From positions 1-64,000 of IMG/VR virus record IMGVR_UViG_3300028569_001145: a stretch of DNA of 64,000 nucleotides. The stretch is one strand, 5' to 3'. The translations under genes were made by a program, and so were the position numbers. The notes under the pieces were generated by a model. It was given only the letters and a program-made list of their open reading frames with translations, ran no database searches and was not told the DNA's origin. This document shows, piece after piece, positions 27,676 through 35,731 of the stretch (within the stretch, counting starts at the first letter, position 1; every line of letters starts with the position of its first letter). Source of the DNA: a virus.

Positions 27676-28002
27676 ATGAGTGAAAAAAGAGGCTTTACTG
27701 GCAAACTAAAGTATGATTTTAATACCGCTTGGGTATGTGAAATTCTAATGAACGACAAATGGTTCCGTGTTATTGAAAGGGATTTTAGATCCTTCAACGG
27801 ACCTAGAAGACTAACTAAACCTAACGCACCTGTTTTAGGTAACGTTCATGTAGGTAGTGAGACTTTTGACTATGAAGGTCCTTACTACTATTGGAATACT
27901 AATCAGCAGTATAATCCTAAAGATCATGTAGAGGGCAAGGTTATTCAGTTAGCAGACATGCAGAAGCTAAAAGCAGAAAGAACCTCAGTAGCTGGTTTAT
28001 AA
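27676..28002 (+). CDS. Hypothetical protein, 108 aa
   Basis: Not recognised. Beta-rich and aromatic (NTAWVCEILMNDKWFRVIER, GPYYYWNTNQQYNP). Single gene with its own near-leaderless promoter. Sits just before the folE promoter. Confidence 0.7.
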   Translation: MSEKRGFTGKLKYDFNTAWVCEILMNDKWFRVIERDFRSFNGPRRLTKPNAPVLGNVHVGSETFDYEGPYYYWNTNQQYNPKDHVEGKVIQLADMQKLKAERTSVAGL

Positions 28003-28003
28003 G

Positions 28004-28033
28004 TTGCCTCTTTTAAAAAAAGTTATTATATTA
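28004..28033 (+). promoter_or_regulatory. Bacteroidota-type promoter for folE-dpdA
   Basis: GTTGC with TTG at 28004-28006, 20-base spacer, TATATTA at 28027-28033; ATG at 28038. Confidence 0.7.
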
Positions 28034-28037
28034 AAGT

Positions 28038-28712
28038 ATGGATCAAAAAATATTTTCAGACGGTCTTGAGCTTGCAGACATGGGTTTTGCAAACGGCAAG
28101 GCACCCGGTTATCCATTCACCGAAAAAGAGAAATGGAGCATGGTTGACAGAGCAGAAGAAGCTTACGGTTTATTCCTAGATGCCTTAGGGTGTGATTGGA
28201 GAAACGATCCTAATTCCTCCGATACGCCTAGACGAGTGGCTAAGGCTTATGTCTTTGATTTATGGAAAGGTCGTTATGATCTAATGGACGATGTTACAGC
28301 ATTCCCTTCTGATGGGTATGACGGACTAGTTCAAGAAAGTAATATACCATTAACCTCTATGTGTTCACATCACCACCAGACCATTCAAGGTACTGTTAGC
28401 ATAGCTTATGTTCCTGGTAAAGAGGGTAAGGTAGTTGGTCTTTCTAAGCTGAATCGTATAGTTGAGTATTTTGGCCGCAGAGGTTCTATCCAAGAACAGC
28501 TTACTGTTGCTATTCATAATGCAGTACATAAAATCTGCGAAGGTAATCAAGGAGTGGCTGTAATGGTAAGTGCAACACATAATTGCGTATCTTGTAGAGG
28601 AGTAAAGCATAGCGGAGCTTCTATGCAGACAGCTAAGCTTTCTGGATGCTTCCTATCAGAAGATTCAGCAAGAGCAGAATTTTACAAAAATATTGAGATT
28701 TCAAATAAATGA
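28038..28712 (+). CDS. folE: GTP cyclohydrolase I
   Basis: 224 aa, usual length. MCSHHHQTIQGTVSIAYVPG holds the zinc Cys and His pair; HNCVSCRGVKHSGASMQT supplies the third zinc Cys; LSKLNRIVEYFGRR and QEQLTVAIHNAV complete the fold. The enzyme turns GTP into dihydroneopterin triphosphate, the first step to folate or queuosine-type bases. It overlaps the dpdA-like gene by four bases, which points to 7-deazaguanine synthesis rather than folate. Confidence 0.95.
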   Translation: MDQKIFSDGLELADMGFANGKAPGYPFTEKEKWSMVDRAEEAYGLFLDALGCDWRNDPNSSDTPRRVAKAYVFDLWKGRYDLMDDVTAFPSDGYDGLVQESNIPLTSMCSHHHQTIQGTVSIAYVPGKEGKVVGLSKLNRIVEYFGRRGSIQEQLTVAIHNAVHKICEGNQGVAVMVSATHNCVSCRGVKHSGASMQTAKLSGCFLSEDSARAEFYKNIEISNK

Positions 28713-29500
28713 TTAAGATAGCCCATGAGTCTCCGACTGAATTGTTTTTTTACGTTCAGTCGAAGACTGATTATGATTATTGCCTTGTACACCTTTTAGA
28801 AGAAGATGAAACCTATAAGCATCTATTTACACAAGCCTGTAAGGAACGGGAGGTTATTCTAGATAATTCAATCTTTGAATTAGGAGAGGCTTTTGATATG
28901 AAAAGATTCTTTGAATGGAACAACCAACTTGAACCTACCTGGTATATTATTCCAGATGCTTTAGAGGATGCAAAGAAAACAATCTACAATGCTTATGTAT
29001 GGAACCAGTTCCACAGGTCAACAGCTAAGGGTAAAAGCATTGCAGTAGTACAAGGAAAAACCTACGACGAGATTGTTGAATGCTACCAGACTTTAGATGA
29101 AAAACTAGATGTGGATATGATTGCAATCTCATTTGACTATTCTTTCTATGAGAAGTTAGTTCCTAATCCCAACAAGCTTGTTAGCTGGATGTTAGGCAGG
29201 GTTGCTTTACTAGGTATGTTAGAAAGGGATGGTATAATCAATAAAAAGAAACCGCACCATTTACTAGGATGTGCTCTACCTCAGGAGGGACTCTTCTATA
29301 AAGGTTATGATTGGATCTATTCAATGGATACTTCAAACCCGGTAGTGCATGCAATTAAAGAAGTGATGTACCCTTCACGCGGTTTGTTTACAAAAGAGTC
29401 GCAGAAACTCTATGAATTAATAAGCTACCCTGCCTCTAAAATTGACAAAGGAGTATTGCATTGGAATATTACAACCTTTAAAGAGTGGTGGCAGGGATGA
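28709..29500 (+). CDS. dpdA: DpdA-like DNA deazaguanine transglycosylase
   Basis: 263 aa TIM-barrel protein like a small TGT. REVILDNSIFELGEAFD (about 48-64), WYIIPDALEDAKKTI and the late IYSMDTSNPVVHAI (about 210-223) match phage DpdA proteins that swap guanine in DNA for a preQ0- or preQ1-type base. The CxCxxC zinc site of tRNA-guanine transglycosylase is absent. Coupled to folE and in the same region as queF. A tRNA-directed role is less likely. Confidence 0.72.
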   Translation: MIKIAHESPTELFFYVQSKTDYDYCLVHLLEEDETYKHLFTQACKEREVILDNSIFELGEAFDMKRFFEWNNQLEPTWYIIPDALEDAKKTIYNAYVWNQFHRSTAKGKSIAVVQGKTYDEIVECYQTLDEKLDVDMIAISFDYSFYEKLVPNPNKLVSWMLGRVALLGMLERDGIINKKKPHHLLGCALPQEGLFYKGYDWIYSMDTSNPVVHAIKEVMYPSRGLFTKESQKLYELISYPASKIDKGVLHWNITTFKEWWQG

Positions 29501-29536
29501 TCTGGCTAGTTCCTTTTTCTGTTCTTATATTCAAAT

Positions 29537-29545
29537 ATATTTATT
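29537..29545 (+). promoter_or_regulatory. Possible late-type box ATATTTATT
   Basis: A one-base variant of the late box, three bases before the ATG at 29549. Confidence 0.35.
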
Positions 29546-29548
29546 AAT

Positions 29549-29812
29549 ATGGATAACTTCGATTTAAGAAAGTATTTAGCTGAACAAAAAAATATTCAAG
29601 AATTAGAAAAAGGGTCTAAGGAATTTGATATAGCTAAAACTTTAAAACTTATGTACGATATTGGGACAGAGCATATTAAAAGCCCTCAAGCAGCTTTAGT
29701 TTTTGTAGATGCATATAGAGCTATCAACCAGAAACTTCAGGATATAGAAGATGAAAGAAGAGTAGATGTTGCTGAACCACCGTCGTGGGCTCCTAGAGCA
29801 ATAGCAGAGTAA
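29549..29812 (+). CDS. Hypothetical protein, 87 aa
   Basis: MDNFDLRKYLAEQKNIQELE is an amphipathic N-terminus like those at 2542 and 50398. Then LYDIGTEHIKSPQAALVFVD-type helices and a Pro/Ala end. Possibly late-expressed. Function unknown. Confidence 0.65.
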   Translation: MDNFDLRKYLAEQKNIQELEKGSKEFDIAKTLKLMYDIGTEHIKSPQAALVFVDAYRAINQKLQDIEDERRVDVAEPPSWAPRAIAE

Positions 29813-29847
29813 TAAACATTCTCGGAACCGGTTTGGGAAAGAACAGA

Positions 29848-29856
29848 CTATTTATA
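29848..29856 (+). promoter_or_regulatory. Late-type promoter box CTATTTATA
   Basis: Four bases before the ATG at 29861; the flanks are identical to those at 1177. Confidence 0.55.
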
Positions 29857-29860
29857 ATAG

Positions 29861-30646
29861 ATGTTAGTCTATAAAATAGTTGATTTACAAACGGGAAACG
29901 GGTATGTAGGAAAAACAACAAAAACTGTGGAGGAAAGGTTTAAGGAACACTTAAAACTATTGCATCTAAAGAGGCACCATAATCCATGGCTGCAAAACAT
30001 ATATAATAAAGATCCGAACCGGATTAGCACTATTGAAGTATTGGAGGATGGTATATCTTGTTTAGAGTTTTTAAATGAACGAGAATGTTACTGGATAGAA
30101 CAACAAGGTTCTTTCAATATAGCTAGAGGAGGAACTGGCGGAGATACTTTATCAAAACATCCAGATAAGAAACGTATTATGAAAGCGAGGTTAGAAAAGT
30201 ACCCAATGAAAAAAGGAAAAGATAATCCGACATACATACATTTAACAAAAGAGCAGGAAGAGTTATTAGAAGAGGTGTGGAATAACTTAGAGATACAAGC
30301 TATAAAATTCCTTGCCGAAAAAACAAATATTTCAAGGCATAAGTGTAAACAGTACTTGCTTGAAAAAGGATATACAATACCTAATAGGCACGAAGTACAA
30401 AAGAAAATGTTTAAAAAAGGCCTTATAAAAGGGTCTCGGGACCCTAATCTTACAGATGAGCAAATAGAGTACGTAAAAAAAGCTTACGTCGAAGACTGGA
30501 AGTCCTGTAAACAAATAGGTGTAGAATTAGGCTTCAAAGGTGAAGAAACAGCTCTAAGGATTATTAAAGAAGCAGGTCTGTTAAGGAGTACCGGAGAGTG
30601 GACTACTTATAAGAATTTGAACAGAGGCAAGAAAAAAGAAGTATAA
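29861..30646 (+). CDS. GIY-YIG homing endonuclease
   Basis: 261 aa. LVYKIVDLQTGNGYVGKT (2-19) is the GIY-YIG core, with the Arg in VEERFKEHL and the Glu in FLNERECYWIEQQ. The C-terminal half has helix-turn-helix-like segments (AIKFLAEKTNISRHKCKQYL and SCKQIGVELGFKGEETALRI) for DNA recognition. Its leader matches the endonuclease at 1190 exactly, though the proteins differ. Confidence 0.88.
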   Translation: MLVYKIVDLQTGNGYVGKTTKTVEERFKEHLKLLHLKRHHNPWLQNIYNKDPNRISTIEVLEDGISCLEFLNERECYWIEQQGSFNIARGGTGGDTLSKHPDKKRIMKARLEKYPMKKGKDNPTYIHLTKEQEELLEEVWNNLEIQAIKFLAEKTNISRHKCKQYLLEKGYTIPNRHEVQKKMFKKGLIKGSRDPNLTDEQIEYVKKAYVEDWKSCKQIGVELGFKGEETALRIIKEAGLLRSTGEWTTYKNLNRGKKKEV

Positions 30647-30647
30647 G

Positions 30648-30679
30648 TTGCATTTACACACATAAGTTCTTATAATAAT
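30648..30679 (+). promoter_or_regulatory. Bacteroidota-type promoter
   Basis: GTTGC with TTG at 30648-30650, 20-base spacer, TATAATAAT at 30671-30679; ATG at 30686. Confidence 0.6.
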
Positions 30680-30685
30680 ATCAAT

Positions 30686-31271
30686 ATGAACAGTAATTAT
30701 AAAAACCCTATAAAGTGGGTAGTTTTTTTTTTCGCAATCAGGTTCAGAAATAGTAGCACTATCGAAGAAGCTGGGTAGAGTACCTGATGTTGTTATAACT
30801 AACAATAGACCTCCCGAGGTACGTGCCTTTAATCCGGAACTAATCAGTACAGTTGATTTGATTCATCTAGTACCTAATAAACCAGATTTACTAGACTATG
30901 TAAGAGTACTGAAAGAGACTAACGCAGCACCTGCGGAAACCTTGATAACCCTACACGGTTGGTTAAGGATAATACCTAAGGATATAATCGCAGAGTATCC
31001 CTACATATTTAATGGACATCCGGGTCTTATTAGTAAGTACCCAGAACTGAAAGGAAAAGATCCTCAAAAGAAAGCTTGGGATTTAAATTTGAATACCTCC
31101 GGATGCGTCATTCACCAAGTTACAGAGGGTGTTGATGAGGGAGCTATTATACGTTCAAAAGAAATACCTATACGTAATTTAAGTATGGATCAGTTATTTG
31201 AAAGGCTGCATGAAACTTCTGTGGAACTTTGGGTAAGTTTTTTAACAAGGCATTTTGATCTTAGGAAATAA
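30686..31271 (+). pseudogene. Formyltransferase (PurN-like) with a frameshift in a T10 run
   Basis: Read from 30686 in one frame: MNSNYKNPIKWVVFF, then a stop 15 codons after the run. Read from 30732 in the +1 frame: SQSGSEIVALSKKLGR, then TLHGWLRIIPKDII and FNGHPGLISKYPELKGK and GCVIHQVTEGVDEGAII, the formyl-folate transferase core with the catalytic His (HPG) and Asp. With nine T instead of ten, the frame is continuous. So this is a sequencing slip, a real mutation, or a frame restored by slippage. About 194 aa if intact. Confidence 0.75.
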
Positions 31272-31283
31272 ATTCATATATTA
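31255..31283 (+). promoter_or_regulatory. Bacteroidota-type promoter
   Basis: TTG at 31255-31257, 19-base spacer, TATATTA at 31277-31283; ATG at 31289. Confidence 0.6.
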
Positions 31284-31288
31284 AGGGA

Positions 31289-31837
31289 ATGAAAATATCA
31301 TTTACAGGAGCTCAATCAACAGGTAAAACTACTTTACTTGAAGCAATTAAACAGAACCAGGAGTTCCGGTACAAGTATGAATTCATCGATGAGATTACTC
31401 GCCGAATGGTTAAGAAGGGTTTAAAGATAAACGAAGCCGGTAACGATACTACCCAGTTGCTTATAATAAATGAACATATTAAAAACCTACTTTACGAAAA
31501 TGTAATTATGGATAGGTGCATTGTAGATGGTGCAGTCTATACCGACTGGTTACATTGGGAAGGTAAGGTCAGTAATTGGGTATGGCAATACTCTTTGAAT
31601 GTATTTGATCAGTATGTAGACCGTTACGATATTATATTCTACCTTAAGCCTGAATTTGATATTGTAGATGACGGGGTAAGGTCCATAAATACTACTTTTA
31701 GAGACGGTATTGTAGAGACGTTTGAACGTTACATTAAACATGTTAAAACCCCGGTAGTAGTATTAACAGGCTCGGTAGAGGAAAGATTAGAACAATTTTA
31801 TAATACAATAAAGAACCATAGTGCTACAATTGCGTGA
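31289..31837 (+). CDS. P-loop kinase, NadR/AAA_28-like
   Basis: 182 aa. Walker A GAQSTGKTT at 7-15. IMDRCIVDGAVYTDW resembles the substrate/lid part and DIIFYLKPEFDIVDDGVRS the DxxIYL strand of NadR-type ribosylnicotinamide kinases. It could phosphorylate a nucleoside. A deoxynucleoside kinase is the main alternative. Confidence 0.72.
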   Translation: MKISFTGAQSTGKTTLLEAIKQNQEFRYKYEFIDEITRRMVKKGLKINEAGNDTTQLLIINEHIKNLLYENVIMDRCIVDGAVYTDWLHWEGKVSNWVWQYSLNVFDQYVDRYDIIFYLKPEFDIVDDGVRSINTTFRDGIVETFERYIKHVKTPVVVLTGSVEERLEQFYNTIKNHSATIA

Positions 31838-31852
31838 AAACAGAGGTTAATT

Positions 31853-31861
31853 CTATTTATA
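31853..31861 (+). promoter_or_regulatory. Late-type promoter box CTATTTATA
   Basis: Thirteen bases before the ATG at 31875. Confidence 0.5.
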
Positions 31862-31874
31862 CTGAAATAAGCTC

Positions 31875-32531
31875 ATGTATTACCTTTACTTAAAAACATC
31901 TCCACTGGGTTTAAAATACCTGGGAAAATTTACTAAACGTGTTAATAGGCCTAACTTTACAGTTTACGATTACCTAGGGTCTGGTAAAATATGGAAACAG
32001 CATATACAAAAATATAGACTGACCTCTAAGGATATCCAGACACAAGTTTTGTTAGAGACAGATGATTACGAAGAATTGAAAAAAGTTGCATTAGAGTATA
32101 GTATGGAATTACATATTGCACTTTCGCCACAGTTTGCAAATTTAGTGCCAGAAGATGGCGCCTGTCCGGTGAAGTACTGTGATTTTAGTAAAAGAGCGAC
32201 ACCGGAATATAGATCTAAAATAAGTCAAGCTTTAACAGGAAAGCCTAAATCCAAAGAACACGTGAGTAGAGTTGTAGAAACTAGAAAAACAAAAGGATAC
32301 ACGCCCTGGAATAAAGGCTTGGTACAGCCTTATACACGTACAGATGAAACTAAGCAAAAAATGCAAAAAAGCCACCGGGAAAGATCTTTAAAAATTTTTA
32401 AAGAAAAGTTGGACCCTATAATAGAAAATCTTATATTAGACAGTACACAACACAAGGGAAGAGATTTACAACGAAAATATAAACTAACATATGCACAATT
32501 TAGAAGAGCAAAAAAAGTCTATGGGTTTTGA
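31875..32531 (+). CDS. GIY-YIG-like homing endonuclease
   Basis: 218 aa. YYLYLKTSPLGLKYLGKF is a divergent GIY-YIG start of the Seg type; VYDYLGSGKIWKQHIQKY and ALEYSMELH follow. NUMOD3-like SKISQALTGKPKSKEHVSR lies in the centre. The last eleven bases overlap the queF start. Confidence 0.75.
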   Translation: MYYLYLKTSPLGLKYLGKFTKRVNRPNFTVYDYLGSGKIWKQHIQKYRLTSKDIQTQVLLETDDYEELKKVALEYSMELHIALSPQFANLVPEDGACPVKYCDFSKRATPEYRSKISQALTGKPKSKEHVSRVVETRKTKGYTPWNKGLVQPYTRTDETKQKMQKSHRERSLKIFKEKLDPIIENLILDSTQHKGRDLQRKYKLTYAQFRRAKKVYGF

Positions 32532-33438
32532 CAGCAACCAAGAAGCTGTTAAGTCCATAGCAGCAAAACACCTAGGGAAAGTAGGCGGAGAAGGGTACAA
32601 AGCAACTTACGACCCGGAATTGTTAGTAGCAATTCCACGTCATTTTAATCGAGAATCTTATAACATTAAAGAAGGAGACTTACCTTTTGTAGGAGGGGAT
32701 GTCTGGAATGCTTATGAAGTTTCTGCTATCACTAAAAAAGGAAGACCGGTAAGTGGTATGATGAAAATCTACTACTCTTCTGATTCACCTTTGCACGTAG
32801 AGTCTAAATCAATTAAGCTCTACCTTAACTCATTCAATATGACTCCATTAGGGGAGACAGGTGCTGAGTGTGTTGAGATTGTTGAAAAGATAGTAGCTGA
32901 AGATTTAAGCAAGGCTTTGCAGACAGACGTTCAAGTAAGTTTCCATACCGGCAGTAACGACACAGAAGTTATTTTTGGATTGGAGTATGATTCTTTGAAT
33001 GACATTATCGATCTAGATACAGTAGAGTTTAATACCTACCATTCAGACGCCTCTCAATTAAAGACCGGTACCCAGAATGAAAGGATTTTAGAATTAAAAA
33101 TTCACTCAGATCTACTACGTTCAAATTGCAGGGTAACTAATCAACCAGACTGGGGGGATGTTTATATTCACCTAGTAGGTAAGAACATGCCTGACTTGCC
33201 ATCACTAGCCCGTTATATTGTGTCACACCGTCAGGTGAGTCACTTCCACGAGGAGATTTGCGAGATGATGTTCGTTCACCTATTAGAGGCTTATGATCCT
33301 GAAAAGCTGATGGTTACTTGCTTATATACCCGCAGAGGGGGTCTTGATATTAATCCTATAAGAGCAACTCATGCAGATATGATACCAGGAGTATTTATAG
33401 ATGTACATACCAGAAATGCAAAAACATTAAGACAATAA
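32521..33438 (+). CDS. queF: 7-cyano-7-deazaguanine reductase, bimodular type
   Basis: 305 aa from the ATG at 32521; an upstream in-frame ATG at 32491 lies in the endonuclease gene. RSNCRVTNQPDWGDVYIH has the catalytic Cys and the QPDW motif, and YTRRGGLDINPIR is the QueF nucleotide-binding signature. Length and order fit the two-module E. coli type. The enzyme reduces preQ0 to preQ1 with NADPH. With the DpdA-like protein it suggests preQ1 in phage DNA. Confidence 0.95.
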   Translation: MGFDSNQEAVKSIAAKHLGKVGGEGYKATYDPELLVAIPRHFNRESYNIKEGDLPFVGGDVWNAYEVSAITKKGRPVSGMMKIYYSSDSPLHVESKSIKLYLNSFNMTPLGETGAECVEIVEKIVAEDLSKALQTDVQVSFHTGSNDTEVIFGLEYDSLNDIIDLDTVEFNTYHSDASQLKTGTQNERILELKIHSDLLRSNCRVTNQPDWGDVYIHLVGKNMPDLPSLARYIVSHRQVSHFHEEICEMMFVHLLEAYDPEKLMVTCLYTRRGGLDINPIRATHADMIPGVFIDVHTRNAKTLRQ

Positions 33439-33439
33439 T

Positions 33440-33763
33440 ATGGGAGATTTAGTAATCGCAATTCTTGTACTAGGTATTATGGCAAGCACTCTTGCTTTTA
33501 TACTTTGGTACTCTAACAAAACACGTCAACGGATGATTGATGAGATGGAAAAAAACCAGGTAGACTGGGAGGCAGATCTTGATGCTCAATATGAGCATAA
33601 GAATCCTGTTCCGGTCGAAGATGAGGAACCTAAAAAGCAAGCCACTATTACCGACATTATGGAGGTTTTAGAAAAAGCAGCTGAGGTAGCTGAAACAATA
33701 GAGATACACCAGCCGCCTAAAAAGAAACGACGCGGCAGGCCTAAAACTAAGAAAAATTCTTAA
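33440..33763 (+). CDS. Membrane protein with AT-hook-like tail
   Basis: 107 aa. One N-terminal transmembrane helix (LVIAILVLGIMASTLAFILW), an acidic middle, and a basic end KKKRRGRPKTKK with the GRP core of an AT-hook. It could hold DNA or a nucleoid protein near the membrane, but the tail may simply be a charged tail. It begins one base after queF and ends at a terminator. Confidence 0.7.
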   Translation: MGDLVIAILVLGIMASTLAFILWYSNKTRQRMIDEMEKNQVDWEADLDAQYEHKNPVPVEDEEPKKQATITDIMEVLEKAAEVAETIEIHQPPKKKRRGRPKTKKNS

Positions 33764-33772
33764 AATTTTCAG

Positions 33773-33798
33773 GGGAGTAGTTGTCTACTCCCTTTTTT
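33773..33798 (+). terminator. Rho-independent terminator
   Basis: GGGAGTAG (33773-33780) pairs with CTACTCCC (33785-33792), loop TTGT, then six T. The loop carries the TTG of the next promoter. Confidence 0.88.
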
Positions 33799-33811
33799 GT
33801 TCGTACATTTA
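33781..33811 (+). promoter_or_regulatory. Promoter overlapping the terminator
   Basis: TTG at 33781-33783 in the loop, 20-base spacer, TACATTTA at 33804-33811; ATG at 33827. Confidence 0.7.
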
Positions 33812-33826
33812 GGTATAATAGAAAGT

Positions 33827-34090
33827 ATGAAACTATACACAGAAGAACAGATGAAATCGTTTTACGAACTTGGTAAATTTGATGGTATTGTAGCAAGAGA
33901 AAAAGATGTAGACGTAGAGATTAAAAACTATACCCCCATCGAACTACCAAGTGATGAGGAGATAGAAGATAAAGGTAAATGGGCATTTAATGATGCTGGA
34001 CATACTATCTTTACCCATTATAACACAGTACCAAGTTGGGTAGATGGAGCAAAATGGATGCGTGATAAAATACAAGGAGGTAACAAATGA
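33827..34090 (+). CDS. Hypothetical protein, paralogue of the gene at 34280
   Basis: 87 aa from the ATG behind the promoter. MKLYTEEQMKSFYELGKFDG... TPIELPSDEEIEDKG...GAKWMRDKIQGGN. The MKLYTEEQ start and TPIELPSDEEI block recur in the gene at 34280, so the two are a duplication. This small family is known to me from Bacteroidota phages, function unknown. Confidence 0.75.
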   Translation: MKLYTEEQMKSFYELGKFDGIVAREKDVDVEIKNYTPIELPSDEEIEDKGKWAFNDAGHTIFTHYNTVPSWVDGAKWMRDKIQGGNK

Positions 34091-34272
34091 AAATCACGAC
34101 AAGAGTAAAAAGTAGTTGGGTAGAATTAACTATTGAAAATAGTAGCGCAACAATCAATTACGACATTTGGAAAAATGAATTAGTTGAAGTTAAAGCAATG
34201 TTAGAAAATGCTATTGATGACATCAATCACATGATTAAAGAAACACAAGAAGGTAACAATGAGCAACAATAA
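34087..34272 (+). CDS. Hypothetical protein, 61 aa
   Basis: Four-base overlap with the preceding gene. A beta strand pair (RVKSSWVELTIENSSATINY) then a helix. Lies between the two paralogues and ends in GNNEQQ, encoded by a repeat shared with their ends. Confidence 0.65.
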   Translation: MKITTRVKSSWVELTIENSSATINYDIWKNELVEVKAMLENAIDDINHMIKETQEGNNEQQ

Positions 34273-34279
34273 ACAAAGT

Positions 34280-34693
34280 ATGAAACTATACACAGAAGAA
34301 CAATTAAAAGAGATATATTTTAAAGGGGTACATAATGGCAGAATGCAAATTGAAGGAAAATGTAGCGATGAAATTAATTCATTAACCCCCATCGAACTAC
34401 CAAGTGATGAAGAGATATGGGATAAGGCAGATGAAGAAGATAATAATGGAAAACATTACGCTTTTACAAGAGGCGCAAAATGGATGCGTAATAAAGTACA
34501 AAGAGGTAACAATAAACAGTACCATATTGAAAACGGTTCAGAAATTTGGAATGATACAGTTAATCCACCAACTGTAGAAGTGGTTTCTTATTGGGTAATG
34601 GAAGAAGACCAAATGATAGAAATTTGTGATACTTATGAAGAAGCTGTTGAATATATTAATCAATTAAACAAAAACAATGAGCAACAGTATTAA
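34280..34693 (+). CDS. Hypothetical protein, second paralogue
   Basis: 137 aa from the ATG at 34280. The first 70 residues copy the layout of the gene at 33827. A C-terminal extension (VEVVSYWVMEEDQMIEICDTYEEA) is extra. Function unknown. Confidence 0.72.
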   Translation: MKLYTEEQLKEIYFKGVHNGRMQIEGKCSDEINSLTPIELPSDEEIWDKADEEDNNGKHYAFTRGAKWMRNKVQRGNNKQYHIENGSEIWNDTVNPPTVEVVSYWVMEEDQMIEICDTYEEAVEYINQLNKNNEQQY

Positions 34694-34730
34694 TAGCTGT
34701 TGTTAGTTGTATAACATAATAAGAAAGAAT

Positions 34731-34841
34731 ATGGAAATATTATTTGAAATGCTTGCTACAATTTTTGCTTCAGTTAATGGTAAAGTAGCAATTTTTATAG
34801 GTATATCATTAATAGGGTTAATGTTATGCTTACTCTTGTAA
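34731..34841 (+). CDS. Small membrane protein, 36 aa
   Basis: MEILFEMLATIFAS, then a hydrophobic stretch VAIFIGISLIGLMLCLLL to the stop. A single transmembrane helix; could be a small lysis or membrane-regulating peptide. A weak CAACAG/CTGTTG hairpin precedes it at about 34681-34702. Confidence 0.5.
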   Translation: MEILFEMLATIFASVNGKVAIFIGISLIGLMLCLLL

Positions 34842-34867
34842 AAAACGAAACATTTGCAAAATAGTAG

Positions 34868-34898
34868 TTGCTTGCTCTAAACAGAGTTCGTATATTTA
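34868..34898 (+). promoter_or_regulatory. Bacteroidota-type promoter
   Basis: GTTGC with TTG at 34868-34870, 20-base spacer, TATATTTAGG at 34891; ATG at 34921 after an A-rich leader. Confidence 0.75.
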
Positions 34899-34920
34899 GG
34901 CATATTAAAAAATAAGAGTT

Positions 34921-35697
34921 ATGAAATTTTTAACAAAAGAAGAAATTCAAGCACAAGCACCAGCAGTAGCTTCAATGGAAGCAGCAACTAATGTATCTGG
35001 TAAGTACGTTCACGTTCCTACTATGGAATTGATTGATGACATGGAGAAACTAGGTTGGAAAGTATCTGATGTAAAGCAGGTAGGTTCTAAAAAAGGAATG
35101 CAAGCTTACAAGAAGCATTTAGTAGTCTTCAGAAACCCTGAAATCGTTATTCAGAGTAGTGACGGAGAAACTGTTTACCCACAGCTTCTATTAAGCAATT
35201 CCCATGACGGGTTATCATCCTTCCAGTTCCGTGCCGGGTTATTTAGACTGGTTTGTACTAATGGGCTAGTAATCTCAACTAAGGATTTTGGTTCTATGTC
35301 TATTCGCCATAAGGGATATTCCTTTGAGGAACTTAAAAAGACTGTGTTGGAGCTTGTAGAGAAGCTTCCGGTAACGATTGAGACTCTAAATAAATTTAGA
35401 GAGGTTACTTTGTCTGAAGAGCAGAAGGTTGAATTTGCTTTAGCAGCAATCGGAGTACGTTTTGGGGAGAATGGAGCTGAGGTAGAGGTTCAGGAGCTTC
35501 TAAAACCTATACGTAAGGAAGACGAGGGTAATGAACTATGGCAGGTCTTTAATGTCATTCAAGAGAAGCTAACAAGAGGAGGCTTCAAATATAAAGCATC
35601 TACTGGTCGAAATAAGACAGCACGGTCCATTAAGAACTTCAACAGAGACATTCAATTGAATGAGCAGTTGTATGAACTAGCAGAATCGTATGTCTAA
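34921..35697 (+). CDS. DUF932 family protein
   Basis: 258 aa. FQFRAGLFRLVCTNGLVIST then IRHKGYSFEEL is the core of DUF932 (phage/plasmid-like TIGR03299) proteins. C-terminal TRGGFKYKASTGRNKTARSI fits too. Function is unclear; these proteins are common in large phages and plasmids. Ends at a strong terminator. Confidence 0.85.
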   Translation: MKFLTKEEIQAQAPAVASMEAATNVSGKYVHVPTMELIDDMEKLGWKVSDVKQVGSKKGMQAYKKHLVVFRNPEIVIQSSDGETVYPQLLLSNSHDGLSSFQFRAGLFRLVCTNGLVISTKDFGSMSIRHKGYSFEELKKTVLELVEKLPVTIETLNKFREVTLSEEQKVEFALAAIGVRFGENGAEVEVQELLKPIRKEDEGNELWQVFNVIQEKLTRGGFKYKASTGRNKTARSIKNFNRDIQLNEQLYELAESYV

Positions 35698-35704
35698 ATT
35701 GGAT

Positions 35705-35727
35705 AGGGGCTTCGGCCCCTTTTTTTG
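35705..35727 (+). terminator. Rho-independent terminator with UUCG loop
   Basis: AGGGGC (35705-35710), loop TTCG, GCCCCT (35715-35720), then a T run. A very stable tetraloop hairpin. Confidence 0.93.
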
Positions 35728-35731
35728 TTTG

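Noticed and set aside
31838-32521. Displaced queF start before the endonuclease at 31875
   Set aside because: No sequence upstream of the endonuclease encodes a copy of the QueF start, unlike at 11186 and 23141.
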